Positions 33,193 through 43,892 of a stretch of DNA of 64,000 nt are shown here, piece after piece (position 1 is the first letter of the stretch; the number at the start of each line of letters is the position of its first letter). Source of the stretch: Dipteris shenzhenensis (taxonomy: Eukaryota; Polypodiophyta; Polypodiopsida; Gleicheniales); assembly GCA_047967505.1 (NCBI GenBank), contig CM106539.1, one strand, 5' to 3'. The notes beneath the pieces are model-generated. The model was not told where the DNA came from and did not search any database. It saw only the letters and a list, made by a program, of their open reading frames with translations. The position numbers and the translations under genes are program-made.

Positions 33193-33430
33193 GCTAATTT
33201 GAAGCTAATTTTAGTCGATTGTACAGTTAAAAGGGGGGGGCGGGGGTTTGTGGGGGAAAATCAAGAAACTACACTAATTTGAAGCTAATTTTAGTCGATT
33301 GTAGAGTTAAAGGGGGGGGGGCGGGGGCTTGTGGGGGAAAATCAAGAAACTACTCTAATTTGAAGCTAATTTTAGTCAATTGCAGAGTTAAGGGGGGGTG
33401 GAAGTTGGGTTTGTGAGGGGAATAGATTTT
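33193..33430. repeat. ~81-bp tandem repeat, three copies with G-runs
   Basis: Copies start at about 33193, 33273 and 33354, each CTAATTTGAAGCTAATTTTA followed by a run of 7-10 G then a second G cluster and GGGGGAAAATCAAGAAACTA. The third copy is shorter at its end. Confidence 0.92.
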
Positions 33431-34400
33431 GGGAATAAAAAGCCACGTTCTTACTCTCCCGCTGCTTGAGCTACAGCATCTACAGCAAGTGGAAGAGCAC
33501 ATGGGGGACTGAAGCGTCACTGGTGAGCAGCAAGTGGAAGCGTCACGAGCGTATGGGGGACTGAAGCGGCGAAGTGCTCAACAGACCGAAGCAAAGGAGG
33601 AGCTTGTGAGGAAGAGCAGCTGCGGCAAGCAAAAGGGGAGGCAGAGCGAGGAGATCGAGTGGAGGGGGCGTGGGATAGAGGCAGAAAGGAACAAGGGCAA
33701 AAAACAAGATGGGCGCTGTTTATTCTCCCGCCTGAGCAAGACGGTGACGCTGCCAGGCAATTGATCACGAAACCTGTTGCCAAGCCATGGACAACTAAAG
33801 AATCTCTCATTGCAGGTGCGACAGAAAGGAAGGAGGGATAACAAAAAGGAAGAATTTCAGGGTCTGGGGTGTGCGAGGGCAATCCCTCCATCCCCTCCAT
33901 TGTTTCTGCCCTTTTCCTCCTCCTCCCTCCCCTCCCCTATCGCCTCCCCCCCTCCTCTCACTCTCGATTTGCTCTAGCATAGCTCCTGCACCCTGCAAAA
34001 CCGTGTCCATCCCTCCTTTTTTGCCTTCTGGAATGATCCCCGCCATCACTCGCCTCCCTTTCTGTAGTTTTTGAATAGCCCCCCTGCAACAACTTATTAA
34101 TTCCTTGCAGCCTCATATAGTCTCTTCCAGGGCATTGCTTCATTGGTCGGGAGATTTTAATTGCACGGATTCAGCTTGCATGCCAGCGAGGAAATGCATG
34201 GCCGAGCAATGTGGATTCGCAATAACTATGGCTGCCGTTTCCACTCCTGTAGTCCTTCCGATCTTTGAAGTCTGTTTGCAACGCTTGGGCCTCTGTCTTG
34301 CGACATGGCATGCACGAATTTGTTTCCAGGTGAGTATGAGCATTTTGACTCATTTCAGGATGGATTTGCATTTTCAATGTGGCTTTGCATCTCAATAGTT
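33430..34400. other. GC-rich block with overlapping short frames, function unknown
   Basis: GC content rises here compared with the AT-rich flanks. Several overlapping frames of 60-127 codons exist on both strands, which is what GC-rich sequence produces by chance. None has a recognisable domain. CT-rich tracts near 33900-33970 could suit a promoter or 5' leader of a non-coding transcript, but nothing supports it directly. Confidence 0.3.
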
Positions 34401-36880
34401 TGGATCAATTGATCTAATATCTTACTGGTTATCCACCAGAGGGATTGGGCTCTTACATGGCTGTCTTGCATTTGGTCATGTTTCCTTTGCTATTTTAAAT
34501 GCTAGCAGAGGTCCTGCTGATGCTCATTGTAGGTGGAGCATCGCCAGTATGACGTTATTTTGCTACAAGGTCCAAGTAAGGGAACCTTGGTGATTCTATT
34601 CATAAGTAATCAAGGGTCAAACAATGTTGATGGCACAATGATCCCATGGGAATGTAGGCTGAATCAATGGGCTTCCAACCGAGGCCTCTTGAATTAAAGT
34701 TTCTTGGCGATACTCTCGTAAGTAATCAAGCATCAAACAATGTTGATGACACGATGAATAAATGCCTCTAAAGGGCAAAATGCCACTTCATACCTCTTAT
34801 TTCGAAGGACATAAGTGCCTATGGAGGGAAAAATTGTCTTGGCTAAAATATTTAGAGAGGCATAGAGAAACATAAGCAAGGCCATACCCACATCATCGTT
34901 TGAGGCATCGCACCTTCAAGGCCCATGGCGCTATAGTCTAGGGCTTATTAATTGAGGACTAGACTCAAGGGGCGATCTTAGCAAGGGAAGGGAGGAGGGA
35001 TCAATGTTGGGAGAGGGGTTAAATGGGTAAAGGGAAGGGATGTGTGGAAAGGATAAATGCATAATGGTCACTGACACCAAGCTAACATTTGTATGATAAA
35101 GTTTGGCAAAATATTGGAAGTTGATGTTACTGAAAAGATAAGTAGATAAAGTTTATTGGTACATTCGCATAGAATCAGCTCCATTTGTTAGTGGTTTCTT
35201 TAAATTTTGCCTGCCTTTGTAGGTTGGTTGACGTGTTGACCCCCAAAAGTAAGGCTCTTGTGGGTCATTTCTACAAGGTGATGAAGATAGAAAGATGATA
35301 AAGCTCAAGCTAAGGGTGACGAAAAATTGGTGGATCAAAAAGCCATGATATTCCAACACAAAAGGCTCTTGGGTAGTTTGCACAAGGTCAAGGTGGGGGA
35401 GGGCTGGGCAGCTAGGATGGAGATCTCGCTCTGTAATAAGATCTATGTAAATATGGAGTCAAGATACTGTTAGATTTGAGGGCCTATTGAATGAGTAACT
35501 ATATGCAGAAAAGGATGGCACTTTGGAGGATGGCATATCTTGCCACTTGTTTATTTATCAATGTAGTGAATTTATTTTGCAGTATATGTTGGCCTAGGGT
35601 TTGAAATAGGGAGAAAAGAGACGAGTTAACAACTAGCCAGATAGCTAGAGTAGGTAAGAGTTGGCTTTGTAGGCAGCATGAAGACTGCAATGCTCATGTC
35701 CATCATCAAAGAATCCACCCTCGATGTAATCCAGTTGATTTTGATATATGGGTGCTTGGACCAGACTTGAAGGATGCCTATGGTAATCCACATGGCACAC
35801 ATTGTCTTTCATCGAACAAACAGTCGTCATTTCCATGGCTGATCCAAGCTGTGAAGGGTGATAATTTCGGGTTAGGAAGTCAAAAGTTGGACCCATCTTT
35901 ATTGTGGTCTTCTAATTAATGTGGCCATGTTTCTATTCAACAAGAAAGGAAATGCTTTGGGCCTTACTGCAGTTAAGGCCCGCAAGCTTGACAATGATGG
36001 CGCTTGCCCACACAATTGCATTTTTTGTTGCTACTAGCTATAGCCATTACATCCAATGTGTCTGATGGGCACGTGAATCACCTTGTAACTCTGGCCTCAT
36101 GTTAGGAGGCCACATCACTTTGTTCTGGGCATGGGCATTCTATGCTAGATTGCACAGCTCGTTGCTACTACTTGTAGTGAATGGAAGCTATTGCATGTAG
36201 CGACCGGAGATGGTATAATCTCTTCGACTATTCCACACTTCCAAACCCTTGGATCCGGAGAGACCCCCTGGGATGCCTTAGTATTAGGAGAGCCAGATGA
36301 AGTGATGATGAAGTATTAGTGACCTACGTTTATCCTTACTCATTCTACCTAAGATTTTTTTCTGTGAGAAAACCTCAATTCTTCTGCTATGTTTGAAGAT
36401 CACTACACTAAAGCTCGTATGCCCCTTCTTGGCACTTGAATCAATTTATAAGTCATTGAAAAAGGCACGTTCCCCTTCATTGAGTTTGCCAAGGATCTCA
36501 TGGGAGCAAAAGCCCAATGTATAGCTAGTAGCATTCTCTCATTGCAAATCCTTTGCACTCTAAATCTCCATAAGCTGCCAAAGCCTTAGCTTTCATTGCA
36601 CTTCAGATGGCGATGTGTTTATCATGCTGTCAATAATAGGCGTATACGATCAGCAAGGAGCCATCAATTGGATGCATTCAGGTTGAGCAACATTAACAAG
36701 ATTGTAGCTTCCCTTGTACTGCTTCCATTGCTTCTTGCAATCTTCTAAAGAGCTGATACTATAGAATATTATGAACATAAGTCAGGGAAGAGAGCAAAAC
36801 GTTCACAAGGAACTTGTGACCAATCTCTATATAGCACAAAAAAAGGATTTGCTAGATTATTTACTAGATAGAAATACAAG
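34400..36880. other. Intergenic, no gene recognised
   Basis: Contains a diverged short duplication near 34600-34760 (TAAGTAATCAAG..TCAAACAATGTTGATG twice). Otherwise I see nothing that can be named. Confidence 0.5.
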
Positions 36881-36899
36881 TAACTAGTAAAAGTCCGAA

Positions 36900-37150
36900 C
36901 TAGAGAAAGTGAGAGTGTCCCTATATAGTTTATATAGAGAAAATTTCATTATAAAGAGAAAATAAATCACCATAGAGGGAATCCTTAAGAGAATGTTACT
37001 ATGTAAAAAAAATTTCACCACATGGAGGAAAAAACCACTATATAAAGAGTACATAGATACGATTTCTCTATATATAGAGAAAATTTGTCTATGTAGAGTA
37101 TTGGCCCATAGAATTTCACCATAGAGGAAAAACATTCACTTTAATATAGC
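36900..37150. repeat. AT-rich degenerate repeats with TATATAGAGAAAATTTC words
   Basis: TATAGAGAAAATTTCATTAT, then ATATATAGAGAAAATTTGTC and AAATTTCACCA(C/T) words recur at irregular 40-60-bp spacing. Probably a degenerate short-period repeat. Confidence 0.5.
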
Positions 37151-37819
37151 CCAGAAATTTAACTATATAGCATATAATATTCACCATGTAATAAAATCAT
37201 TCATTTATTATAAATACCATTTCACAATTAATAGAATGGCACTATATGTTAATATAAGTTTTTAATTATAAAACCCTTCTATATATTGTCACTCGTATGG
37301 ACTTTGAGATTTCATCATAAATTCCTAAGAAATTTTCAACATATTGTAATTCCTATGCAGTTAAAGCTCTAAGGCAATGTTTACCTTACACTTAAAAATG
37401 GCAAGGTTGCTTTGCATAATCCTCTCCATTTCTTGTTTAGATAAAGCACTAATAAAGACTAACATGCATTCCCTAATGACCTTGTTGAGTAATAATTTTT
37501 CCTGGCCTTTTAATTTGATCTCACTTTTGGTCTCTTCCTTCATCTGGCTAGTTATTACACTTTTGTGATCCATCTTTAAAGATACTCTCCGACAGTAATC
37601 TGAATATTTTTAATAAACATGCAATCAATCAAGACACGCTCCAATCATGATTAACCAAAAAATCATTTTCAAAGAAAATCAGTGAAAACAGTTCTAGCAA
37701 TAAAAACATATTTAGAGAAGTAGTCGTGCAATAAATTTAGACATGCAATCATGATGCTTTTCTTACCGTGCTTAGAATATGTTTAGGTGCACATACTTTT
37801 AGGATTTAGAGCTGCATTT

Positions 37820-39150
37820 TAAAAACACACTTTAGACATGCCATCATGATGCTTTTCTTACCCCACCCGATTCGAGGATTTGATAGAGCAATGGTGCCAC
37901 AATTGCATTCTAAAGGCACACATACACTTAGGATTTTGTGCTTTTGCAAAAATACATTTAGACACGCAATCATGATGCTTTTCATAGCCCACCTGATCTG
38001 AGGATCGGATAGAGTAATGATACCACAATTGCATTCTAAAAACACACTTTAGACATGCCATCATGACACTTTTCTTACCACAATTGCATTCTAAAAACAC
38101 ACTTTAGACATGCCATCATGACACTTTTCTTACCCCACCTGATCCGAGGATCTGATAGAGCAATGGCGCCACAATTGCATTCTAAAGGTACAAATACACT
38201 TAGGATTTTGTGCTTTTGCAAAAATATATTTAGACATGCAATCATGATGCTTTTTATACCCCACCTGATCCGAGAATCCGATAGAGCAATGGTGCCACAG
38301 TTGCATTCTAAAAACACACTTTAGACATGCCATCACAATGGTTTTCTTACCCAACCTGATCCGTGGATCTGATAGAGCAATGACACCACAATTTTATTCT
38401 AAAGGCACACATACACTTAGGATTTTGTGCTTTTGCAAAAATACATTTAGACATGCAATCATGATGCTTTTCATACCCCACTTGATCCGAGGATTCGATA
38501 GAGCAATGGCACCACGATTGCATTCTAAAAACACACTTTAGACATGCCATCATGACACTTTTCTTACCCCACCTAATCTGAGGATCTGATAGAGCAATGA
38601 TGCCACAATTGCATTCTAAAGTTACACATACACTTAGGATTTAGAGCTTTTGTAAAATTCATTTAGACATGCAATCATGACGCTTTTCATACCCCACCTG
38701 ATCCAAGGATCCGATAGAGCAATGGCACCACGATTGCATTCTAAAAACAACATACCATCACGATGCTTTTCTTACCCCACCTTATTCGAGGATCTGATAG
38801 AGCAATGGCGTCACAATTGCATTCTAAAGGCACACATATACTTAGGATTTAAAGCTTTTGTAAAAAGTCATTTAGACATGCAATCATCACACTTCTCATA
38901 CCCCACCTGATCCGAGGATCCGATAGACCAATGGCACCACGATTGCATTCTAAAAACACACTTTAGACATACCATCACTGAGGATCTGATAAAGCAATGG
39001 CGCCACAATTGTATTCTAAAGGCACACATATACACAATTAATGTAGAGCTTTTGTAAAAAATCATTTAGACATGTAATCACGATGCTTTACTTACCCCAC
39101 CTAATTCGGGGATCCGATAGAGAAATGGCGCCACGATTGATTCTAAAAAT
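37820..39150. repeat. Satellite array, ~217-bp higher-order unit of two ~108-bp halves
   Basis: The word CTTTAGACATGCCATCATGA recurs with about 217-bp spacing (for example near 38101, 38320 and 38537). Each unit contains two related halves, both including CCACCTGATCCGAGGATC.GATAGAGCAATGG and ACAATTGCATTCTAAA. One half continues GGCACACATACACTTAGGAT, the other AAACACACTTTAGACATG. About six units are visible, with partial units at 38047-38101 and 38750. No open frame is conserved; the frames seen are by-products of periodicity. Confidence 0.95.
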
Positions 39151-39642
39151 GATACCACATTGCTTTCTCAAATTTCATATAAGAGATGAGTAATTAAAAC
39201 TTAACAACTTTCATAGTTACAAAGCATGTCATGAATCTTGTTTAAGGTGCAACGAATGGTCCATGATATGCGCTCTCTAACTTACCAGTTTTGGTGAAAT
39301 GATTTTTGGTGTAATTTAAGTCATAGAAGTGTGGAATATGTACATAAGAAATGTGAATAACATAATCTAAGTTCATTTCATAAATGAATATGTATTGTCA
39401 CACAATGGAAGGTTCATTGCAATGGATTTATGGATTTGTAATGCATGACATAGTTGCATAACATAGAAATGTAGCATAAGTATCCAAGTGCATAACATAA
39501 AGATAAGATAGAAATGTAGAAATGTAAGAAAGATAAGATACATACCATGAGTGCATAACATAGAAATGTAGCCTAAGTACCCAAGTGCATAAAATAAAGA
39601 GAAGGTGTCTGTCTACTGCATTGTCTCACATATTAAATTTTA

Positions 39643-39698
<56 letters not shown>

Positions 39699-41260
39699 TC
39701 TTTTTAAAAAAAATGCGGTGTGTGTGTGTATGTGTGTGTGCGTGTGTTTGTGAGAGAGTGAGAGGGGGAGAGAGTCCAATTGCAAATAGCCATGCTACCT
39801 GCACTACAAAACAAGAATTCTTTTAGCTCTCAATGTATCTTCAAAGAAAAAAGACATCTCTGCATATATTTAACTTTAAAAAAATATATTTCTAATGCAT
39901 AAAAGTTGCAATAACATAGTGTCACTATTTAAGAACTTTCAATGAAATAAAACCCTGAACTTCTTATTTAATCTATTCAAAGGTAATGCATTACACGTTA
40001 ATAAATATTAAGGAATACAAAGGTTTAGCCTATTCATAGGGGAAGTCATGCTATATAGGGAGGCCAGATGCTCCTAGATACTCTTGGCTGTCGTCATGTA
40101 CTTCACATGATTAATAATCGGAGGAGTATAGTTTAAGAAAATAAACAAACATACCCTTGCATTGACGTGGTCCCAAATCTGAGCCATATACTCAAGGCAC
40201 ACAAGATGGCATGAAACTACATGGTACAAAGTCAGTGGGCATAAGTGTCTTAATTGACTTCCCTTTCCATTCTCCTCCAATTATATTTTCTCATAGAACA
40301 AGGGAATTGAATAAATGAGATAGTAAAGGAATGGGTTATGACCAAATGAACTATGCATGGGAGTGTCGATACATAGATGGCTGGCTAGATAGTCAGTTTA
40401 CATAGTTGTCTTAATCAACTTCCCTTTCAAATTACCCTTCCATTATATTTTCTCATAGCACATGAGATAGTTAAGGAACTTTTTAAGAGATTGAATTCCT
40501 AAATCAACTTGTACATAGGAGGGTAGGTACATGCCCCCCTTTTCCTTCCACATTATGTACAAAAAGAAATCTGCATATACATTCCTAAACTTAATTGCTT
40601 TTGCTGTACTCAAACTTAATGTATAGACAATCTTCAATGCCGACCTCCATCTATCCTACTAGAGCAAAAAACCCAAAAGGGAATCACTCAAATTTCTCAT
40701 ATCCAATCTATCTCCAATCTACAAAGAATGTTCGAAGAGTAGGGAAAATACGGCTAGGGAGATAGATATACCTTGATGCTATTATTTATTTCCGGAGGTG
40801 GTTGAACATTGCAAACTTGCCAAGGAAGTAAACAAAGGAGTGTTGAAGCTTTATTCCTACCCATTTATTTATAGGTTTAGCCATCATAGCTAGAAAAACT
40901 GTGTTTCCGTTAATCACCTTGAAAAAATGCAAAATAGAACCAGTAAACAAAATGCCTACATGACAAATCGAAACAAATAACAAACAACTTCATTGTTGTT
41001 CCCTTCATGGACTGTTTGTCTTTATGATCCCACCCACAAGTTTATGCTCCTACTGCTGTCTCATCTTATTTTCCTGTTGTATCCTTTATGGTATTTTCTT
41101 CTTACCTTTGAGCACAAATGTTGTACAGTTTTATCAATTCTCAGAATGTAATAATAGAAGTCTAATGAAGGCATAGTAACAACCAACAGAGGGAAGGATA
41201 ATAATTCAGGGTTTCAGCCCCCAAAGCCAAAATGATGTTGTACACAATACGGGAAGAAAA
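39150..41260. other. Intergenic with simple repeats
   Basis: Holds (TG)n(AG)n at 39641-39697, another TG/AG-rich tract at 39717-39770, a ~95-bp direct pair at 39457-39505 and 39553-39600 (CATAACATAGAAATGTAGC), and a ~165-bp diverged direct pair at 40232-40310 and 40398-40470 (ACTTCCCTTTC and ATTATATTTTCTCATAG). No gene. Confidence 0.6.
39641..39697. repeat. (TG)n(AG)n microsatellite
   Basis: About ten TG followed by about eighteen AG units. Confidence 0.95.
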
Positions 41261-41269
41261 AGGAATGAC

Positions 41270-41745
41270 CATCATCATGGTTGGGGTAATGAAGGCTTTC
41301 GCCTTCATTGGGAGTTTAAGTTAGAGGGAGGTTTAGGGTTTAGAAGGAGGTTCTAAGGTTCAGAGAGAGGTTCAAGAGTTTAGAAGAGGTTCCAGGGTTC
41401 AGAAGGGGTTCGAGGGTTAGAAGGAGGATCCAAGGTCATGGTAGAGTACATGGTGGAGAACTCGTCTCCCTCGTAGTTCATAAGGGTTGAGGGACTAAGG
41501 GTTTAGGGGGAGCATGGGAGTGGGAGAGGAAGAAGGTGTAAGAGCATGGGGGGGGGAAGGAGGAAGGAGGAGGAGGAGGAGGAGGAGAAGGGAGGAGGAA
41601 GAGGGAGGAGGAGGGGGAGGAGGGGGGAGGAGGAGAGGGAGAGGATGGGTTGCAAGGTTGGAGGAGAGGAGAGGAGGAGTTGCAAGGTTAGAGGAGAGGG
41701 GAGGAGGAGATGCAAGGTTAGGACATGCTTTTGGACGTGGAGTGC
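41270..41745. repeat. Direct repeat copy 1, possible LTR of the large gypsy element
   Basis: Begins CATCATCATGGTTGGGGTAA and ends GGACGTGGAGTGCA; the second copy is at 55502-55899, same orientation, 14 kb away. The middle contains GGTTC.AGAG/GGGTT.AGAAGGAGG-type short repeats, and in this copy a GGA/GAG-rich expansion (41540-41650). The pair brackets the gypsy open frames, so they could be its LTRs, but no primer-binding site, polypurine tract or matching target duplication is visible at the edges. Confidence 0.6.
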
Positions 41746-41865
41746 AAGGAAGCATGGACACTTGGAGACAATTGCTTGGAATACCAAAGTAGAACTCAAC
41801 ACAATTCCCCAAAGAGTATGGGCTTTGTTCCATTATGGGGTATTTATACAAGTTAGAGAGTTTCT

Positions 41866-42030
41866 CTCTCTACATGTAGGAATTGTAAGACATTCTCTCT
41901 CTACATGTAGAACTTGCATATAGAAGTTGCATGTAGGAGTTGCAAGTAGAACTCGCATGTAGAACATGCATGTAGGAATCACATGTAGGACTTGCATGTA
42001 GGAGTTGCAAGTAGAACTTACATGTTGAGG
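41866..42030. repeat. Short-period repeat of CATGTAGGA/CATGTAGAA words
   Basis: Words such as TGCATGTAGGAGTTGCAAGT and AGAACTTGCATGTAG recur every 14-20 bp. Low complexity, imperfect tandem. Confidence 0.85.
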
Positions 42031-42162
42031 ATTCCTAAGAGAGATTATTCCTAGCCTTATGCAAGTACAAGTGGAGCTTTGCCACTACTTAACACACACA
42101 TTCTGTGCTACCTAAGTCCATGTTGGCACAGAGACAACATACTCTGATTACCCGTCCTCGGG

Positions 42163-42778
42163 TTATGGCTTATTGTGATCACGGAGTTGGGATGCCATGC
42201 ATGTAATCCAGTGGCTATGGAACTTGTGTCGTGCCAATCGATCCTGCTGTAAAGCCTTGGCACCATACAATTGTTGCTCTGTTTCCAAGTAGCTTGTATC
42301 CACCATTTGTTCGACTAGAGATACGTGGCGTGCTTCTAAGAAGATGACTTTTTGATAGAGTTGGCTTGTACTGAGCATCGATCCGTTCACTGGGATTGAA
42401 AATGAGTGGAGGAAAATGGTGGTTGATGTGGCCGGGGATGTCTAGAATGTATTCTAATGTTTTACAAAAGATAGCACTTTGGCGAAGGATGCGGTCAATG
42501 TTGCCGCGCATTATTTGCTCATGCTGTTGAAGTGCTCGGATCAGTGTGCCTTGGATATTCCATTCTATACCAGAGTATGGCTCGATCATTGGCCAATTAA
42601 TGGTGCGATCTTCACCCAAAGTGTGTATGTTGGCTTTCCATCTGTGACGTCATGGAACTGCATAGAACTTGGGATGGGTTCTGAGACATGGAGGTGCACG
42701 CAAGTACTCTTTCAAGAAGATTACATCAAAGAGCTTGGGACGGTGCCAATCAGGTTGGGGATCCAACTTGCTTACTGA
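42163..42778 (-). other. Unassigned minus-strand ORFs between the gypsy element and its flanking repeat
   Basis: Two overlapping minus-strand frames (42619-42215 and 42390-42163) of 134 and 75 codons. I recognise no family. They lie on the same strand as, and downstream of, the extra ORF of the gypsy element, and may be its decayed end. Confidence 0.25.
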
Positions 42779-43892
42779 ATCTTCACTAACTTGACGCTAA
42801 TGAAGGTTGGTAGGGAAGTTGTCCAGAGTCCATCCACATCGAGTTTTCATATCAAGATATTTGCTCCAAAAATCCTTGATGGGGTTACTGGGAAGTGGTA
42901 CATTAGGAAAAAAGGGAACGCATTTTGGGGCCCTCTAAGATATTTACTATTACCTATTTTCGTTGCACTCAAAATATGGGAAATGCCATAAAATACATAC
43001 TTACTGCAAACATGTCAGTCTAGTACTCAGGTTTCATATTAAATGCATATATAAGATCCTTAATTTTTTGCATAGTATTTGATCATTCCGACATTCCAGT
43101 TGGCCAAATCACGTTTTTGTGCAAATCTCCCATTCCAAGCATATTTGCCCTTTTTCGGGCCTCCGGGCATCGGTTTTCGATGGCTCTAGGGTCAATTTGG
43201 GGGTTTTAGCCTGCTTCGGACATGTTGGCGATGTCAAAATCATCAAATACTTACAGAAAATCATCTTTCGAAGATCACGTATGTCATACATATAATAAAA
43301 GAAAAAGATTTTGAATATGATTTATCATCTTTTGAAGATCACATATGTCAAACATAATAAAAGAAAAAGATTTTGAATATGACTTATTATATATTTTTAC
43401 ATGGTTTTTGGTATTTTTCCAACATTACATTGGCCCCTCTTCTGATTGGTTGAGAGCCTATTTTTCTAAACCCTAAAAGGCCCCAAAATGAGCTCCCTTT
43501 TTTCGTAATGTCACATCAAAATCATACCCATCATTGGAATTCAGCATGGGAGTGTGAATTGGATTATCCAAATCCTGATATTCAAAATCAAATACTGGGT
43601 CATTTTTTGCTAATGGTAGCACAAGTAGTGTCTGAGGTGATGATGGGGCAAGGAGAGAATCTGGGGACATGGGGAAGAAATATGAAAGAGTGTTAGTTAT
43701 GGAAGGGGAATGAGAGGGGAGGGAGGGAAGAATTGGGCAAATGGGCTGAGCAGCTTGGTAATCCTCGAGGGTAGGATTAGCAAGGGAAGGGAAGAAGTTA
43801 GGTGTTAGGGGCTCGTAAGTTTGTGACTGTTGGGTTAGTTGAAAGTGGTGAGAGGCATGAGCAAAGAGGCGATGAAGGGAGTAGATGTTAGG

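Noticed and set aside
33517-34143. Possible unknown gene in the GC-rich block
   Set aside because: Competing frames on both strands, no domain, no splice pattern I can defend. Kept only as an unexplained block.
37806-39065. Series of similar 65-80 codon frames that look like a repeated peptide family
   Set aside because: Their spacing equals the satellite unit. They occur on both strands and in changing frames, so they reflect DNA periodicity.
37820-39150. CRISPR-like regular repeats
   Set aside because: The whole 217-bp unit is repeated, with no unique spacers; plant nuclear DNA; a satellite explains it.
41495-41923. Overlapping frames of 92-125 codons on both strands in a GGA/GAG-rich tract
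   Set aside because: Encode only Gly/Arg/Glu or Pro/Leu/Ser runs from simple repeats inside a direct repeat.
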